Shown: positions 1 through 9,131 of the stretch, one piece after another
Layout of the letters: the number at the start of each line of letters is the position of its first letter
Position numbering within the stretch: the first letter of the stretch is position 1
Assembly: GCF_001888165.1 (NCBI RefSeq)
Contig: NZ_CP015455.1
Span: 1,606,001-1,670,000, forward strand
Reading direction: 5' to 3'
Origin: Syntrophotalea acetylenica
GTDB lineage: Bacteria > Desulfobacterota > Desulfuromonadia > Desulfuromonadales > Syntrophotaleaceae
DNA length: 64,000 bases
Program-made: the position numbers and the translations under genes
The notes under the pieces: model-generated
What the model saw: the letters and a program-made list of their open reading frames with translations, nothing else
Database searches by the model: none
What the model was told of the DNA's origin: nothing

Positions 1-71
1 GCGACCTTGACCCCGGCTTCGAAGGCACCCCGGGCGATGGCTTCGTTTCCAGATAACATGGTGCGTTTCAT
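1..71 (-). CDS. iorA: 2-oxoacid:ferredoxin oxidoreductase, alpha subunit N-terminus (IorA-like), cut by window edge
   Basis: Only the first 23 codons are present. They read from an ATG at 71 and start MKRTMLSGNEAIARGAFEAG, then run off the left edge. The LSGNEAIARGA(x)EAGV motif is the usual opening of indolepyruvate ferredoxin oxidoreductase subunit IorA, where it precedes a YPGTPS thiamine/pyrimidine-binding segment that lies outside the window. A Shine-Dalgarno sequence (AAGGA) sits about 7 bases upstream of the ATG, and a good sigma-70 promoter lies at 141-170. The enzyme would oxidise arylpyruvates to aryl-acyl-CoA with reduction of ferredoxin, which fits an anaerobe. A related alpha subunit (VorB/KorA type) shares the GNEAIA motif, so the exact substrate class is inferred. 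Confidence 0.6.
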   Translation of the reverse strand, partial: MKRTMLSGNEAIARGAFEAGVKV

Positions 72-140
72 GTTGCGTCCTTTTCGGCTGAGACAAAGCG
101 TCGATTGAATGCAAAATGGCGTTCTAAAATAACGTCAGAG

Positions 141-170
141 ACTATACGAAAACCGCTCAGAGCTTGTCAA
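141..170 (-). promoter_or_regulatory. sigma-70 promoter for iorA
   Basis: On the minus strand a perfect TTGACA (170-165) is followed by 18 bases and TATAGT (146-141). Transcription would start near 134 and run into the iorA start at 71. The -35 box overlaps the stop codon of the ppx/gppA gene. Confidence 0.65.
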
Positions 171-1102
171 TCCTTCTCAAAGTCATCAGAATTCCCTGTC
201 ATTTGCAGTAAAAGCCCTTCCAGAAGTCCGAAATCACTTACCTTCATGGTTGATTTCTCAAAACGATCCAGAATCGAAAGAATGATGCGAAGCCCCGGCA
301 TAATGAGATCGCCTCGGCCCTTCTCGAGCCCTGGAAGCTGCTCGCGTTGCGCTATCGACAAGGGGGCGAGTCGGCAGGCCAGTGATTCGATTTCGTTTCT
401 GGACAGCACAAGATTGTTCACCCGCATACCGTCGTACTCAACCATCCTCAGTTTTATTGCAGCCAGAGTGGTGACCGTGCCAGCTGTTCCCACCAGAGTG
501 GCAGTGTTCTGGCGAGCCATTCCGATAATGCCTGCCAGGGTCAGGTCGCGAACAACGTCCTCGAGGATCGTATCGATATATGCCAATTGCCGGGAGGGCT
601 CCGCATATCTCTCACACAGATCCACTACTCCCAGAGGATAACTGCGATTGAATACAATGTTCCCCTGTTCGCTCCATATAAATTCGGTGCTGCCACCACC
701 AATATCAAACACCAGACAATGATCCGGGCGTGGATCCAGTGCTGCGAACACTCCCAGGCAGCTGAGTCGTGCCTCTTCTTCACCGCCGATGATATGGAGA
801 GCCAAACCCGTGGCCAGTTTTACCCTTGCGACGAATTCTTCGGCGTTGGGAGCCCGGCGCAAGGCTTCGGTTCCTACGACTCGCACGGCATCAATTCCGG
901 CAGAGGCGACAAGGTCCGACATCTCTTCCAGAGCGACTATCGTGTGATCCATGCGATCCGCGGCAAGGCCTGTGCGGGGATCAGAACCGCCGGCCAACCG
1001 GGTAACACGGCGGATATAACGCAGATTACTGAACCCTCCCTGACGGGGTTGCCCGACAGCCAGGCGCACGGTGTTGGATCCGACATCGATGGCAGCCAGC
1101 AT
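167..1102 (-). CDS. ppx: Ppx/GppA family phosphatase
   Basis: The 311-residue protein opens with AAIDVGSNTVRL, the first phosphate-binding loop of the ASKHA fold. It has the second conserved loop FDIGGGSTEF near residue 130 and a TAGTVTTLAA segment near residue 205. These are hallmarks of exopolyphosphatase / guanosine pentaphosphate phosphohydrolase. The length matches the short one-module bacterial form without the C-terminal HD domain. It hydrolyses polyphosphate or pppGpp in the cytoplasm. The ATG directly abuts the TAA of the Na/Pi cotransporter gene with no spacer, so the two are almost certainly co-translated, and a phosphate-linked role is coherent. Which of the two activities dominates cannot be read from the sequence. 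Confidence 0.9.
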   Translation of the reverse strand: MLAAIDVGSNTVRLAVGQPRQGGFSNLRYIRRVTRLAGGSDPRTGLAADRMDHTIVALEEMSDLVASAGIDAVRVVGTEALRRAPNAEEFVARVKLATGLALHIIGGEEEARLSCLGVFAALDPRPDHCLVFDIGGGSTEFIWSEQGNIVFNRSYPLGVVDLCERYAEPSRQLAYIDTILEDVVRDLTLAGIIGMARQNTATLVGTAGTVTTLAAIKLRMVEYDGMRVNNLVLSRNEIESLACRLAPLSIAQREQLPGLEKGRGDLIMPGLRIILSILDRFEKSTMKVSDFGLLEGLLLQMTGNSDDFEKD

Positions 1103-2790
1103 TTAGCGTTCTCCCACAACAGCCCTGCCCACATTAAACGCATGGCTGCCGACCTTGGAAAACCCCTGCAGCATATCGATGAAAATCAATCCTTGCTGCA
1201 CGGAGCATTCTCCGGTATTCAGGCGTGCGATATGGTTGTTGCGAAGGGTATCCTCAAGTTCGTCGATGGCGGTTACCATGGTTACGGCAATGGGTTTGAT
1301 GCTGGCATCGTTTCGATCGAGAGCATCGACCACAAACGCCAGAAAGTCCCGGGTTTTCCCCGCCAGTTCCTCGACCTCCTGCCAGGCGACGGAGGAAAAG
1401 GGCAATTTCAACTCACGCAATCGTCCGATCAGGCGCCACAACATTTCACAATGGTCGCCAACCCGTTCGAGATCGTTGACCATGTGCATCATGGAAGCGA
1501 CATCGCGGGACATGTCCTGGGTAATGGATTTCTGCGAGAGGTTTACCAGGAAATCCGTTATCTCCTTTTGCAGCAAGTCGACGACTTCTTCTTTTTTTCA
1601 AGCGCTGTCAGGCGCTTGAGATTTCCATCGCGGAAAAAAGCCATGCTTTCATCGAGCATTTCCAGGGTCAGATGCGCCATGCGCCGGGTTTCGGATCGTG
1701 CCTGTCCAAGAGCGATGGGAGGGGTATTGAGAACACGGTTGTCGATGTATTTAAGGTGAAACTCCATCAATTCATCCTTGCCGGGCAGGATCATGCAGGC
1801 GAGTTTGGCCAGCAGTCCGATAAGCGGAAGGAAAATAAGGGTATTGATAACATTGAAAAGACTGTGCGCATTGGCAATGTGCCAGGATATGTTTGGCTGA
1901 TCGCCAATGGCGGCCCCGATCTCGGCGGATTCGGCCGTGGTCCGCACGATAAAGCTGGGATCGCCGGGGGTGAGGCTGTCAACCGCCTGCAAAAAGACCG
2001 GAAAGCACAGGACGATAAAAATGACGCCCAGCACGTTGAACAGGAGGTGGGCCAGGGCCGTGCGGCGCGCCGCCAGGTTGGTGCCGATAGCCGCAAGATT
2101 GGCAGTAACCGTGGTACCGATATTCTCGCCGAGAATCAGGGCAACACTGACATCGAAATTCAACAGGCCGCTGCTTGCCAGAGCCATGGTAATCCCGATA
2201 GTGGCACTGCTGCTCTGGACGAGGATGGTAAGCAGAGCTCCGGAAAGGACGGCCAGAAGGTAGTTATCCCCCACCATCAAAAAGAATTCCCGGAACACAT
2301 CGCTCCCCTTCAAGGGGTCGAAGGCACCTTTCATGGTGGCGAGCCCGTAAAACAGAATGCCGAAACCCAGCAGAATTTCGCCGCAATATATCCAGGTTTT
2401 GTTGCGGGAAAACAGCTTCAGTCCCGTGCCCACACCAATGGCCGGCAGTGCAAACTGCGTAATCTTGAGGGCAAGAAGCTGGGCGGTGATGGTGGTGCCG
2501 ATATTGGCCCCGAGAACCACGCCGATAGCCTGCATCAGCGTCATGAGCCCGGCATTGACGAATCCTATCACCATGACGGTCGTGGCACTGGAGGATTGAA
2601 TGATCGCTGTAACCGCAAGACCGACAAACATGCCGATAAACCGGTTGGTGGTCAGGGCGGCAAGAATTTTGCGCATCCGGTTTCCGGCGACCTTCTGCAG
2701 ACCTTCTGACATGATTTTCATGCCGAACAGAAACAGTCCCAGACCACCGATCAGGCCAAACAAGGTCGCCTGATTGAACAAATTCAGCAT
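1103..2790 (-). CDS. nptA: Na/Pi cotransporter family protein with C-terminal PhoU-like domain (frameshift in A7 run)
   Basis: The first about 400 residues form a hydrophobic Na/Pi-cotransporter (NptA/YjbB type) with two repeats that each carry QSSSAT: IIQSSSATTVMVIG near residue 65 and ILVQSSSATIGITM near residue 190. A PhoU-like helical domain (LLQKEITDFLV to the end) lies in the next frame (-1). The break is at an A7 run, minus strand of 1592-1598, just after the codons for LEK. One extra A gives LEKKEEVVDLLQKE and a single protein of about 562 residues, the normal family length. The run reads A AAA AAG in frame, a classical -1 slippery heptamer, but similar lesions in core genes of this window favour an undercalled base. 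The protein imports or exports phosphate with sodium at the inner membrane. SD is GAGGAG upstream of the ATG. Confidence 0.88.
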
Positions 2791-2811
2791 GGGAAGGATT
2801 CTCCTCTGTCC

Positions 2812-2856
2812 GGCAGATTGTTGAAAAAGTCCTTTGGTGGGCTTTTTCCATCTGCC
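2812..2856 (-). promoter_or_regulatory. Long hairpin in the nptA leader
   Basis: Two nested inverted repeats form one hairpin just upstream of the nptA ribosome-binding site. The outer 7-bp stem is GGCAGAT/ATCTGCC (2812-2818 with 2850-2856). The inner 10-bp stem is GAAAAAGTCC with GGGCTTTTTC (2823-2832 with 2839-2848, one G-U pair). It lies in the about 225-base leader made from the promoter at 3021-3049. It could be an attenuator, an mRNA stabiliser, or a dispersed intergenic palindrome. Confidence 0.5.
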
Positions 2857-3020
2857 AAGGTGAAAACAATTACCCGTCGTGCTGACAAAGTCGGGTTACA
2901 TTGCCGTGGATAGAAAACCACCTTCGAATCTGGCACCCGACATAGGCTTTACGTGCCGACTTAACGCGTCGGACGACAAACGATATGCGACGAAGGGGAA
3001 AAAATCACACGACCGGCGGC

Positions 3021-3049
3021 ACTATACCCGATGCGGGAGGGTTTTTCAA
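3021..3049 (-). promoter_or_regulatory. sigma-70 promoter for the nptA-ppx transcript
   Basis: The minus strand has TTGAAA (3049-3044), a 17-base spacer and TATAGT (3026-3021). The start site would be near 3014, about 225 bases upstream of the nptA ATG. The rest of the 2791-3129 gap has no gene that I can support. It holds this promoter, a small CCGAC/GTCGG hairpin near 2957-2973 and the long hairpin at 2812-2856. Confidence 0.6.
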
Positions 3050-3129
3050 GATGAAGGGCACCTGGTGCCAGTCGCGGCAAGGCTGGATAAATGCAAACGA
3101 CGTTGCAGAAAAAAACAATAGCTTCAGGC

Positions 3130-3744
3130 CTAAAGCTGATGAATCCAGTCGGTGTTGCCCGCTCCCTGGCGCAGCACCTCTATTTTGTCATCGATCAGAC
3201 TGATAACAGTGGAGGCCTCACCCGTAATAATGCCACCGTCGACAATCATATCGATCTGCCTGCCGAGACGTTCATTGATAACGGAGGGGTCGTAACAGGG
3301 TTCCTCTCCTGAAATGTTGGCGCTGGTGGTCACCAGAGGATGGCCCAGTTCACGAACAATGGCCAGAGCGATGGAATTGGACGGGATGCGAATCCCGACC
3401 GTTTTCTGTTTGGTAACGAGCAGGTCGGGAACCACCCGCGTGGCTTCAAGCACGAAGGTGTAGGGACCGGGAAGATAGCGTCTCATGATTTTGAAGGCAA
3501 AGTTGCTGACCTGTGCATAGTTGGCCACATCCGAGAGATCGGCGCATATAAATGAAAAGGGCTTGCGCTGACTGCGCTCCTTCATCTGGTAGATGCGCTT
3601 GACCCCTTTGCGATTGAATATATCGCAACCCAGTCCGTAAATCGTATCGGTGGGGTAAGCGATCACGCCTCCCTGCTTGACGCATTCAACAACCCGGTTG
3701 ATCAATCGTTTTTGAGGTGTATCGGGATTTATGGCAAGAATCAT
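3130..3744 (-). CDS. Sua5/YciO/YrdC family threonylcarbamoyl-AMP synthase-like protein
   Basis: The 204-residue protein carries the YrdC fold signature: GGVIAYPTDTIYGLGCD near residue 27, KPFSFICADLS near residue 62, LPGPYTFVLEA near residue 95, and TTSANISG with the nucleotide-binding SAN motif near residue 145. Family members make threonylcarbamoyl-AMP for the t6A37 modification of tRNA. The YciO branch is less well characterised, and the short length without a C-terminal Sua5 domain fits TsaC or YciO equally. I chose the ATG at 3744 because GGAAAGGA lies just upstream and the longer reading has no conserved residues. It follows dut by 31 bases as the last gene of the large operon. Confidence 0.85.
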   Translation of the reverse strand: MILAINPDTPQKRLINRVVECVKQGGVIAYPTDTIYGLGCDIFNRKGVKRIYQMKERSQRKPFSFICADLSDVANYAQVSNFAFKIMRRYLPGPYTFVLEATRVVPDLLVTKQKTVGIRIPSNSIALAIVRELGHPLVTTSANISGEEPCYDPSVINERLGRQIDMIVDGGIITGEASTVISLIDDKIEVLRQGAGNTDWIHQL

Positions 3745-3775
3745 GACTCGTATCCTTTCCTGTGCCGATCGAAAG

Positions 3776-4219
3776 CTAGCAACCGGTATGACCAAACCCC
3801 CCATCGTTGCGACCGGTTTCGTCAAGATTCTCGACCAATTCGAGAACGGCCTGCCGAACCGGCGCGATAACCAACTGGGCAATACGGTCCCCTGGCGAAA
3901 CCATAAAGGTCTCGCTACCGTGATTGATAAGGATGATGCCGATTTCCCCCCGGTAATCCGCATCGATTGTTCCGGGCGCATTGACCAGGGTAACACCGCG
4001 ATGCAGAGCCAGACCCGAGCGTGGCCTGACCTGCCCCTCGTAACCGGGCGGGATGGCGACGGCGATTCCGGTTGGAATCACGGCGCGGCTTCCGGGTTCA
4101 AGCACCATGATCGAATCCGGGCAGGCATAAAGATCCATGCCTGCGGCATGCCGGCTCATGTAGGCAGGCAACAGGGCTTGGGAACGCATTCTTTTTATTT
4201 TAATTGTAATCGTTTTCAT
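3776..4219 (-). CDS. dut: dUTP diphosphatase
   Basis: All five trimeric dUTPase motifs are present in order in 147 residues: [26 protein letters not shown] (with the catalytic Asp), RIAQLVI and the C-terminal [11 protein letters not shown] flexible arm. The enzyme hydrolyses dUTP to dUMP and pyrophosphate, which keeps uracil out of DNA and feeds thymidylate synthesis. The arm begins GRND rather than the usual GxRG, a mild variant. I start at the ATG at 4219 ([11 protein letters not shown]), because the longer upstream reading overlaps the M16 protease gene and shows no family similarity. The ribosome-binding site is weak, so the gene may depend on read-through translation from the upstream gene 47 bases away. 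Confidence 0.93.
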   Translation of the reverse strand: MKTITIKIKRMRSQALLPAYMSRHAAGMDLYACPDSIMVLEPGSRAVIPTGIAVAIPPGYEGQVRPRSGLALHRGVTLVNAPGTIDADYRGEIGIILINHGSETFMVSPGDRIAQLVIAPVRQAVLELVENLDETGRNDGGFGHTGC

Positions 4220-4266
4220 AAAAATGCAAGACAAGGGGACTATTGCCCGGTCAGGACGGAAATAAT

Positions 4267-5526
4267 TCAGCCGAGCGTCATGTCGACGGCAGGGAATGCG
4301 TCCCCTCGAATCGGTCCAAGTATCTGTAGATTTATACAATCATCGCGCAGATAGGTTCGAGCCAGTTCCAGAATGTGCCTACCGGAAACCCGCTGCAAAC
4401 TTTCGACGACATCGGCGGGCGACTGGACCCGTCCCAGGTAGATTTCATTTTTGGCAAGACGGGTCATGCGGTTTTCCGTGCTTTCCAGCGAAAGCATGAA
4501 TTGTCCTTTGAGCAGATCCTTGGCTGCCTGCAGCTCCGCGGCCATCGGCTCTGCCTGTCGGAACCTGGACAGCTCTTTCAGCACCAGATTGACGGCATGC
4601 TGCAGGTCGCCGGCGGAAGTACCTGCATATACAATCAGGGCGCCGACATCGGAATGGGCGCTGAGGTAGCTGTAGATGGAATAGGCCATTCCCCGTTCTT
4701 CACGAAGGACCTGAAACAGCCGGGAACTCATGCTGCCACCAAGCATGGTATTGAGAACATTGCCGGCAAACCGTTGATCATGCGTTTGCGGAGGAGCGGA
4801 ACACCCGAGACAAAAGTGAACCTGTTCAATATCCTTAAAAACGGAACGGATACAGGAGTGACCGTCAGGGGGCGTTTGCGAAACCGGTTTCTTCCCGGCA
4901 GCGTAACCATTGAAAAGTCTTTCAATCCGGGCAACAAGCTCATCATGCCGCACATCCCCGGTAACGCAAATAATGAGATTGCCGCCACCGTAAAATCTTT
5001 CGAGATAATCGACCAGGTGGTGACGTTCCAGGGACTGGACCGATGACATCGAGCCGATCACGGGTCTGCCCAGGGAATTGCCCTGCCAGAACGAACGCGC
5101 GAACATCTCGTGGATACAATCCTCGGGGGAATCTTCCAGCATGTGAAGTTCCTGGAGAATTACCCGGCGCTCTTTTTCCAGTTCGTCAAGGTCAATAACG
5201 GAGTTGAGAATGATGTCGGACAGAAGGTCGATTGCAAGAGGCAGGTCGTGGCCGGCAACCCTGGCGTAATAACAGCTGTATTCAGAACTGGTAAAGGCGT
5301 TGAGAGCGCCGCCTACCGAATCGATTTGCTTGGCGATAGCCGGCGCGCTGCGATGGATGGTTCCTTTGAACAGCATGTGTTCAAGAAAATGGGAAACGCC
5401 GCTGAGCTCAGAAGGTTCATGGCGGGATCCGCATTCGACCCAGAAGCCCGCCGTTGCCGAATAGGCACCCGGCACGCGCTCCGTAAGAATGCGGATCCCG
5501 TTATCCAGAACAGTTTTCTGAACCAT
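4267..5526 (-). CDS. M16 family zinc metallopeptidase (processing-protease-like)
   Basis: The 419-residue protein has the inverted zinc motif [10 protein letters not shown] near residue 46 (HxxEH), with the distal Glu expected about 75 residues later in the [11 protein letters not shown] region. It belongs to the single-domain PqqL/MPP-beta-like M16B group (YmxG/PepR in Bacillus), commonly encoded next to pnp and dut, as it is here. Such proteins degrade or process small peptides in the cytoplasm, usually as dimers. The C-terminal half holds the inactive structural repeat ([37 protein letters not shown]). It starts about 10 bases downstream of the restored pnp stop, consistent with one transcript. 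Confidence 0.88.
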   Translation of the reverse strand: MVQKTVLDNGIRILTERVPGAYSATAGFWVECGSRHEPSELSGVSHFLEHMLFKGTIHRSAPAIAKQIDSVGGALNAFTSSEYSCYYARVAGHDLPLAIDLLSDIILNSVIDLDELEKERRVILQELHMLEDSPEDCIHEMFARSFWQGNSLGRPVIGSMSSVQSLERHHLVDYLERFYGGGNLIICVTGDVRHDELVARIERLFNGYAAGKKPVSQTPPDGHSCIRSVFKDIEQVHFCLGCSAPPQTHDQRFAGNVLNTMLGGSMSSRLFQVLREERGMAYSIYSYLSAHSDVGALIVYAGTSAGDLQHAVNLVLKELSRFRQAEPMAAELQAAKDLLKGQFMLSLESTENRMTRLAKNEIYLGRVQSPADVVESLQRVSGRHILELARTYLRDDCINLQILGPIRGDAFPAVDMTLG

Positions 5527-5537
5527 GACGGTCTGAC

Positions 5538-7636
5538 TTACCCTTCTTCGGGAAGGGTTTCACCAAGGGCTTCCTTGCGTGACAGTTTGATTTTACCCTG
5601 GCGATCAATATCCAGGCACTTGACCAGAACCTGGTCCCCTTCCCGGAGAATATCGGTAACGTTTTTGACACGTTCCTTGGCCAGTTCGGAAATATGCACA
5701 AGGCCTTCGGTGCCAGGGAATATTTCCACGAAGGCGCCGAATTCCATGATTTTTTAACCGTGGCCATGTAAAGCTTGCCCACTTCGGCTTCCTGGGTCAG
5801 ATTCCTGATCATCTTGATGGCGGTTTTGCAGGCATCGCCATCGGACGAAGCGATATTGATGCGGCCGTCGTCCTCGATATCGATGGCACAGCCGGTGGCC
5901 TCGATAATGCTGCGTACATTTTTACCCCCCGGGCCGATGACGGTACGCACCTGGTCGGGTTTGACATGGATCGTGGTGATGCGCGGCGCATAGGGAGACA
6001 AATCGCCCCGCGGGGCCGCTATAGCTTCCGCCATTTTATCAAGGATATGGATCCGTCCGGCGCGCGCCTGTTCCAGGGCCTGGCGCATGATTTCCTTGCT
6101 GACTCCGCCAATCTTGATATCCATTTGCAAAGCGGTAATCCCGTCGCGGGTACCGGTGACCTTGAAATCCATATCACCGAGATGATCCTCGTCGCCAAGG
6201 ATATCCGACAGCACCACAACATCGTCGCCTTCCTTGATGAGTCCCATGGCGATGCCTGCAACCGCTTCTTTGATCGGCACTCCGGCATCCATCAATGCGA
6301 GGGAGGCACCGCAGACACTGGCCATGGAGGAAGAACCGTTGGATTCCAGAATGTCAGAGACCACACGCAGCGTATACGGAAAGTCATCATGCAGGGGCAG
6401 CACTTGTGAAATGGAACGCTCGGCAAGCATGCCATGACCAATTTCCCGACGACCGGGAAACAGCCGCATGCTGGTTTCGCCAACACAGAACGGAGGGAAA
6501 TTGTAGTGCAGCATGAACTTTTTGAATTCAAGCGATTGCACGTTATCCATGCGCTGCTCGTCCCTGGACGTACCAAGCGCGGCGGCAACCAGTGCCTGGG
6601 TTTCCCCCCGAGTGAAGAGAGCGCTACCGTGAGCCCGCGGTAAAATGCCGATTTCACAGGTAATGGGACGTATGGTATCCTTGTCGCGACCGTCGATGCG
6701 CACCTTGTCGCGAACCACCATCTGCCGCACCATCTGCTTCTGCAGATTCCCGAAGGCTTCGCTGATTTCGGATTCCTTCCCCTCGAATTCTTCCGCCAGG
6801 GTAGCGACCACCTCCTCCTTGATAAGAGCGACGGCAGCATAGCGATCCTGTTTGGCCCGAATCCGCACAGCTGCGGCAAGACGCTCCGTGGCCGATCCGG
6901 CAACCCTGTCGACAATGGCGGGGTCGACCTGCGGAACGACAAATTCACGTTTGGCCACGCCGGCAACCTTTACAAGTTCCAACTGGATGTCCAGTAGCGG
7001 TTGCAGTGCCTCATGGGCAAAAAACAGGGCATCGAGCATCTCCTGCTCGTTAATGAAGCGTGTCTCCCCCTCAACCATGATGATCGCGTCGCGGGAACCG
7101 GCCACGATAATATCAATGTCACTTGCGGCACGCTGCTCGATGGTCGGATTGGCGACAAAACCGCCCTCCACCCGTCCCACGCGTACCGCGGCCACCGGAC
7201 CATTGAAGGGGATGTCGGAGATGGCGACGGCAGCGGATGCAGCGACCATGGCCAGAGTGTCGGGATCGTTCCGTTCGTCAACCGAGATCACGGTCGGCAT
7301 GATCTGCGTTTCGAACATGTATCCCTTGGGAAACAGAGGCCTCAAGGGACGATCGATGAGACGACAGACCAGCGTCTCACGCTCACTTGCCCCTCTTTCG
7401 CGGCGGAAGAATGAGCCTGGGATTTTGCCGCCTGCGTAGAATTTTTCCTGATAATTGACGGTCAGCGGAAAAAACCCCTGACCTTCCCGCATCTGTTTGG
7501 CACTGACCGCCGTACACAGCACCTTGGTATCGCCATAAGTTATGACGACTGCGCCATCGGCCTGGCGGGCCATCTTGCCTGTCTCAAGGGTCAGGGTCTG
7601 CCCGTTGAACTGACATTCAACCTTTTGATAAGCCAA
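5538..7636 (-). CDS. pnp: Polyribonucleotide nucleotidyltransferase (PNPase), with a frameshift before the S1 domain
   Basis: About 699 residues once repaired: two RNase PH domains ([13 protein letters not shown] at the start; [18 protein letters not shown] near residue 380), a KH domain ([17 protein letters not shown]) and a C-terminal S1 domain ([20 protein letters not shown]). The S1 domain lies one frame away. The break is at an A6 run (minus strand of 5750-5755) after MATVKK; a seventh A restores [16 protein letters not shown]. Translation starts at TTG 7636, with AAAGGAG nine bases upstream and MAYQKVEC as N-terminus. PNPase degrades RNA 3'-to-5' phosphorolytically in the degradosome. 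It follows rpsO, the conserved rpsO-pnp order. A frameshift in such a core gene, in a homopolymer, suggests a sequencing error rather than a dead gene. Confidence 0.93.
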
Positions 7637-7789
7637 ATTGTACTCCTTTGTTTGACTGGCGGTTCCGAGCTAACCGCGAGCTTTGACAATGATTCACGTC
7701 TTAAAAAGGCTAAAGGAGACTGGCCTGAGACAACGGCCGCTCTTTTAATGCGGACCAGCCGTTCTCGCCGGACAACCTCCATTAGCATA

Positions 7790-7838
7790 CAAAAAACTCA
7801 GGCAGCAGGCCTCCCGACTCGGCGGAAAGCTTGCTGCC
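7790..7838 (-). terminator. Intrinsic terminator / processing hairpin between rpsO and pnp
   Basis: On the minus strand, GGCAGCA (7838-7832) pairs with TGCTGCC (7807-7801). A short spacer and six T residues (7796-7791) follow. It lies just downstream of the rpsO stop. Partial termination here, together with RNase III-type processing, is the classic rpsO-pnp arrangement. The rest of the 7637-7843 gap is leader RNA for pnp. Confidence 0.6.
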
Positions 7839-7843
7839 CTGTA

Positions 7844-8110
7844 CTACCTGCGGATACCGAGGCTTTTTATGATTGCACGGTAACGTTCGACATCATTGCG
7901 TTTCAGATAGTCCAGAAGACGCCTACGCTGCCCGACAATCTTCAGCAAACCGCGACGGGAATGATGGTCTTTCTTGTGGGTACGGAAATGCTCGGTCAGG
8001 TAGGTAATGCGTTCTGACAGCAGAGCAATCTGAACCTCAGGCGAACCCGTATCACCCTCATGACGTTTATACTGATTGATGAGTTCCTGCTTTTTATCAG
8101 TGGCCAGCAC
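7844..8110 (-). CDS. rpsO: 30S ribosomal protein S15
   Basis: The 88-residue protein reads [28 protein letters not shown] at its start (shown here in part) and contains the S15 signature [16 protein letters not shown], ending IKSLGIRR. S15 binds 16S rRNA helices 20-22 in the 30S platform. The GTG at 8110 is preferred as start because an ideal AAAGGAGGTG lies immediately upstream. An ATG six codons earlier would sit inside that ribosome-binding site and make the protein longer than the family's 88-89 residues. A promoter-like AT-rich stretch precedes it. Confidence 0.97.
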   Translation of the reverse strand: MLATDKKQELINQYKRHEGDTGSPEVQIALLSERITYLTEHFRTHKKDHHSRRGLLKIVGQRRRLLDYLKRNDVERYRAIIKSLGIRR

Positions 8111-8151
8111 CTTGCCACCTCCTTTCATGTTAAAATTCGATCTAAATACTT

Positions 8152-8200
8152 ATTATAACGATATAAAGCGTAATCTTATTACCATAGTTGCCCGTCAGTG
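8152..8200 (-). promoter_or_regulatory. Possible promoter upstream of rpsO
   Basis: The AT-rich gap between truB and rpsO contains a perfect TATAAT on the minus strand (8157-8152). Farther upstream is a second candidate, TTTACA, 17 bases, TAATAA. Either could give an internal promoter for rpsO-pnp within the long operon. The -35 match for the TATAAT box is poor, so this is tentative. Confidence 0.4.
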
Positions 8201-8207
8201 TAAAGCG

Positions 8208-9131
8208 CTATTCACCCCCATCGCTATCATTGAAAACCCTTAGAAGTTCAAAATCACCCCGTGTTTCACGTCCGCGGGAAGGAGCAAAGCGCGCCATGCC
8301 CATGGGCCCGAGAGGACCGAGCAACTGCACAATGGTGCCTTCTTCAATTTCGACGTTTTTTTCCACCATGTCCAGCGTGGGCGGGATGCCATAGCGCAAT
8401 TTTCGCACGCCCTCCTCCCGAAGAAAAACCGCGGCATAGCCCCTGAGTGCATCGCCAAGCGACAACAGAAATCGCCCTCGCTCCTGCGGAGCGGTCTGTT
8501 CTATCGTATCAAGGCTCACGGCTTCGGTTTCGTTGAAGGCCCCGCTTGTCAAGCGCCGCAGAGCTGTCAGGTAGGCGCCACAGCCGAGTTTGGTCCCGAT
8601 ATCGTGACAAAGGGTGCGCACGTAGGTGCCTTTGGAACAGTGTACCTCGAAGGTGACATCCGGCGGACTGATCGAAACCAGACCAAGGCTGAAAATCGTC
8701 ACCAATCGGGGTTGCCGTTCGACTTCCATGCCTTTCCGGGCCAGCTTGTAGAGCGGAACACCACCCTGTTTGATGGCCGAGTACATGGGAGGCACCTGTT
8801 CCAGGGTGCCGACCATGGCTTGACATGCAGCGGCAATCTCGGCTTCTCCCAGATGGGACCATTCGGCCTCGGACAAAACCATTCCTTCGCTATCCTGGGT
8901 ATCGGTCACGGCTCCAAGTTTGAGTGTGGCGCGGTAGGTTTTGTTTTCCTCGAGAAGAAATTGAAGGATTCTGGTGCCTTGTCCGAGGGCCACCACAAGC
9001 ACACCGGTGGCGAGAGGATCAAGGGTTCCGGCATGCCCGACCTTGCGAAGACCGAAAAGCCGGCGCACCTTTCCAACCACCGCATGAGAGCTCATTCCCT
9101 GCGGCTTATCGATTATCAGTAGACCATTCAT
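8208..9131 (-). CDS. truB: tRNA pseudouridine(55) synthase
   Basis: The 307-residue protein opens [16 protein letters not shown] and has the catalytic-Asp motif HAGTLDPLATGVL near residue 41. Other TruB landmarks are KTYRA, PPMYSAIKQGG, and SKGTYVRTLCHDIG near residue 170. A C-terminal PUA-like tail follows. It converts U55 of tRNA to pseudouridine in the T-loop. The ATG at 9131 overlaps the stop of nrnA as TGATG, so the genes are translationally coupled; a longer upstream reading has no family similarity. Confidence 0.96.
   Translation of the reverse strand: MNGLLIIDKPQGMSSHAVVGKVRRLFGLRKVGHAGTLDPLATGVLVVALGQGTRILQFLLEENKTYRATLKLGAVTDTQDSEGMVLSEAEWSHLGEAEIAAACQAMVGTLEQVPPMYSAIKQGGVPLYKLARKGMEVERQPRLVTIFSLGLVSISPPDVTFEVHCSKGTYVRTLCHDIGTKLGCGAYLTALRRLTSGAFNETEAVSLDTIEQTAPQERGRFLLSLGDALRGYAAVFLREEGVRKLRYGIPPTLDMVEKNVEIEEGTIVQLLGPLGPMGMARFAPSRGRETRGDFELLRVFNDSDGGE

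Noticed and set aside
587-1759. Long plus-strand open frame opposite the nptA and ppx genes
   Set aside because: It overlaps two well-supported minus-strand genes in full and has no family similarity; it is a shadow.
5538-7636. pnp as a true pseudogene
   Set aside because: Only one base is missing, at an A6 run, and the S1 domain is intact in the next frame; several other genes in the window have the same type of lesion.
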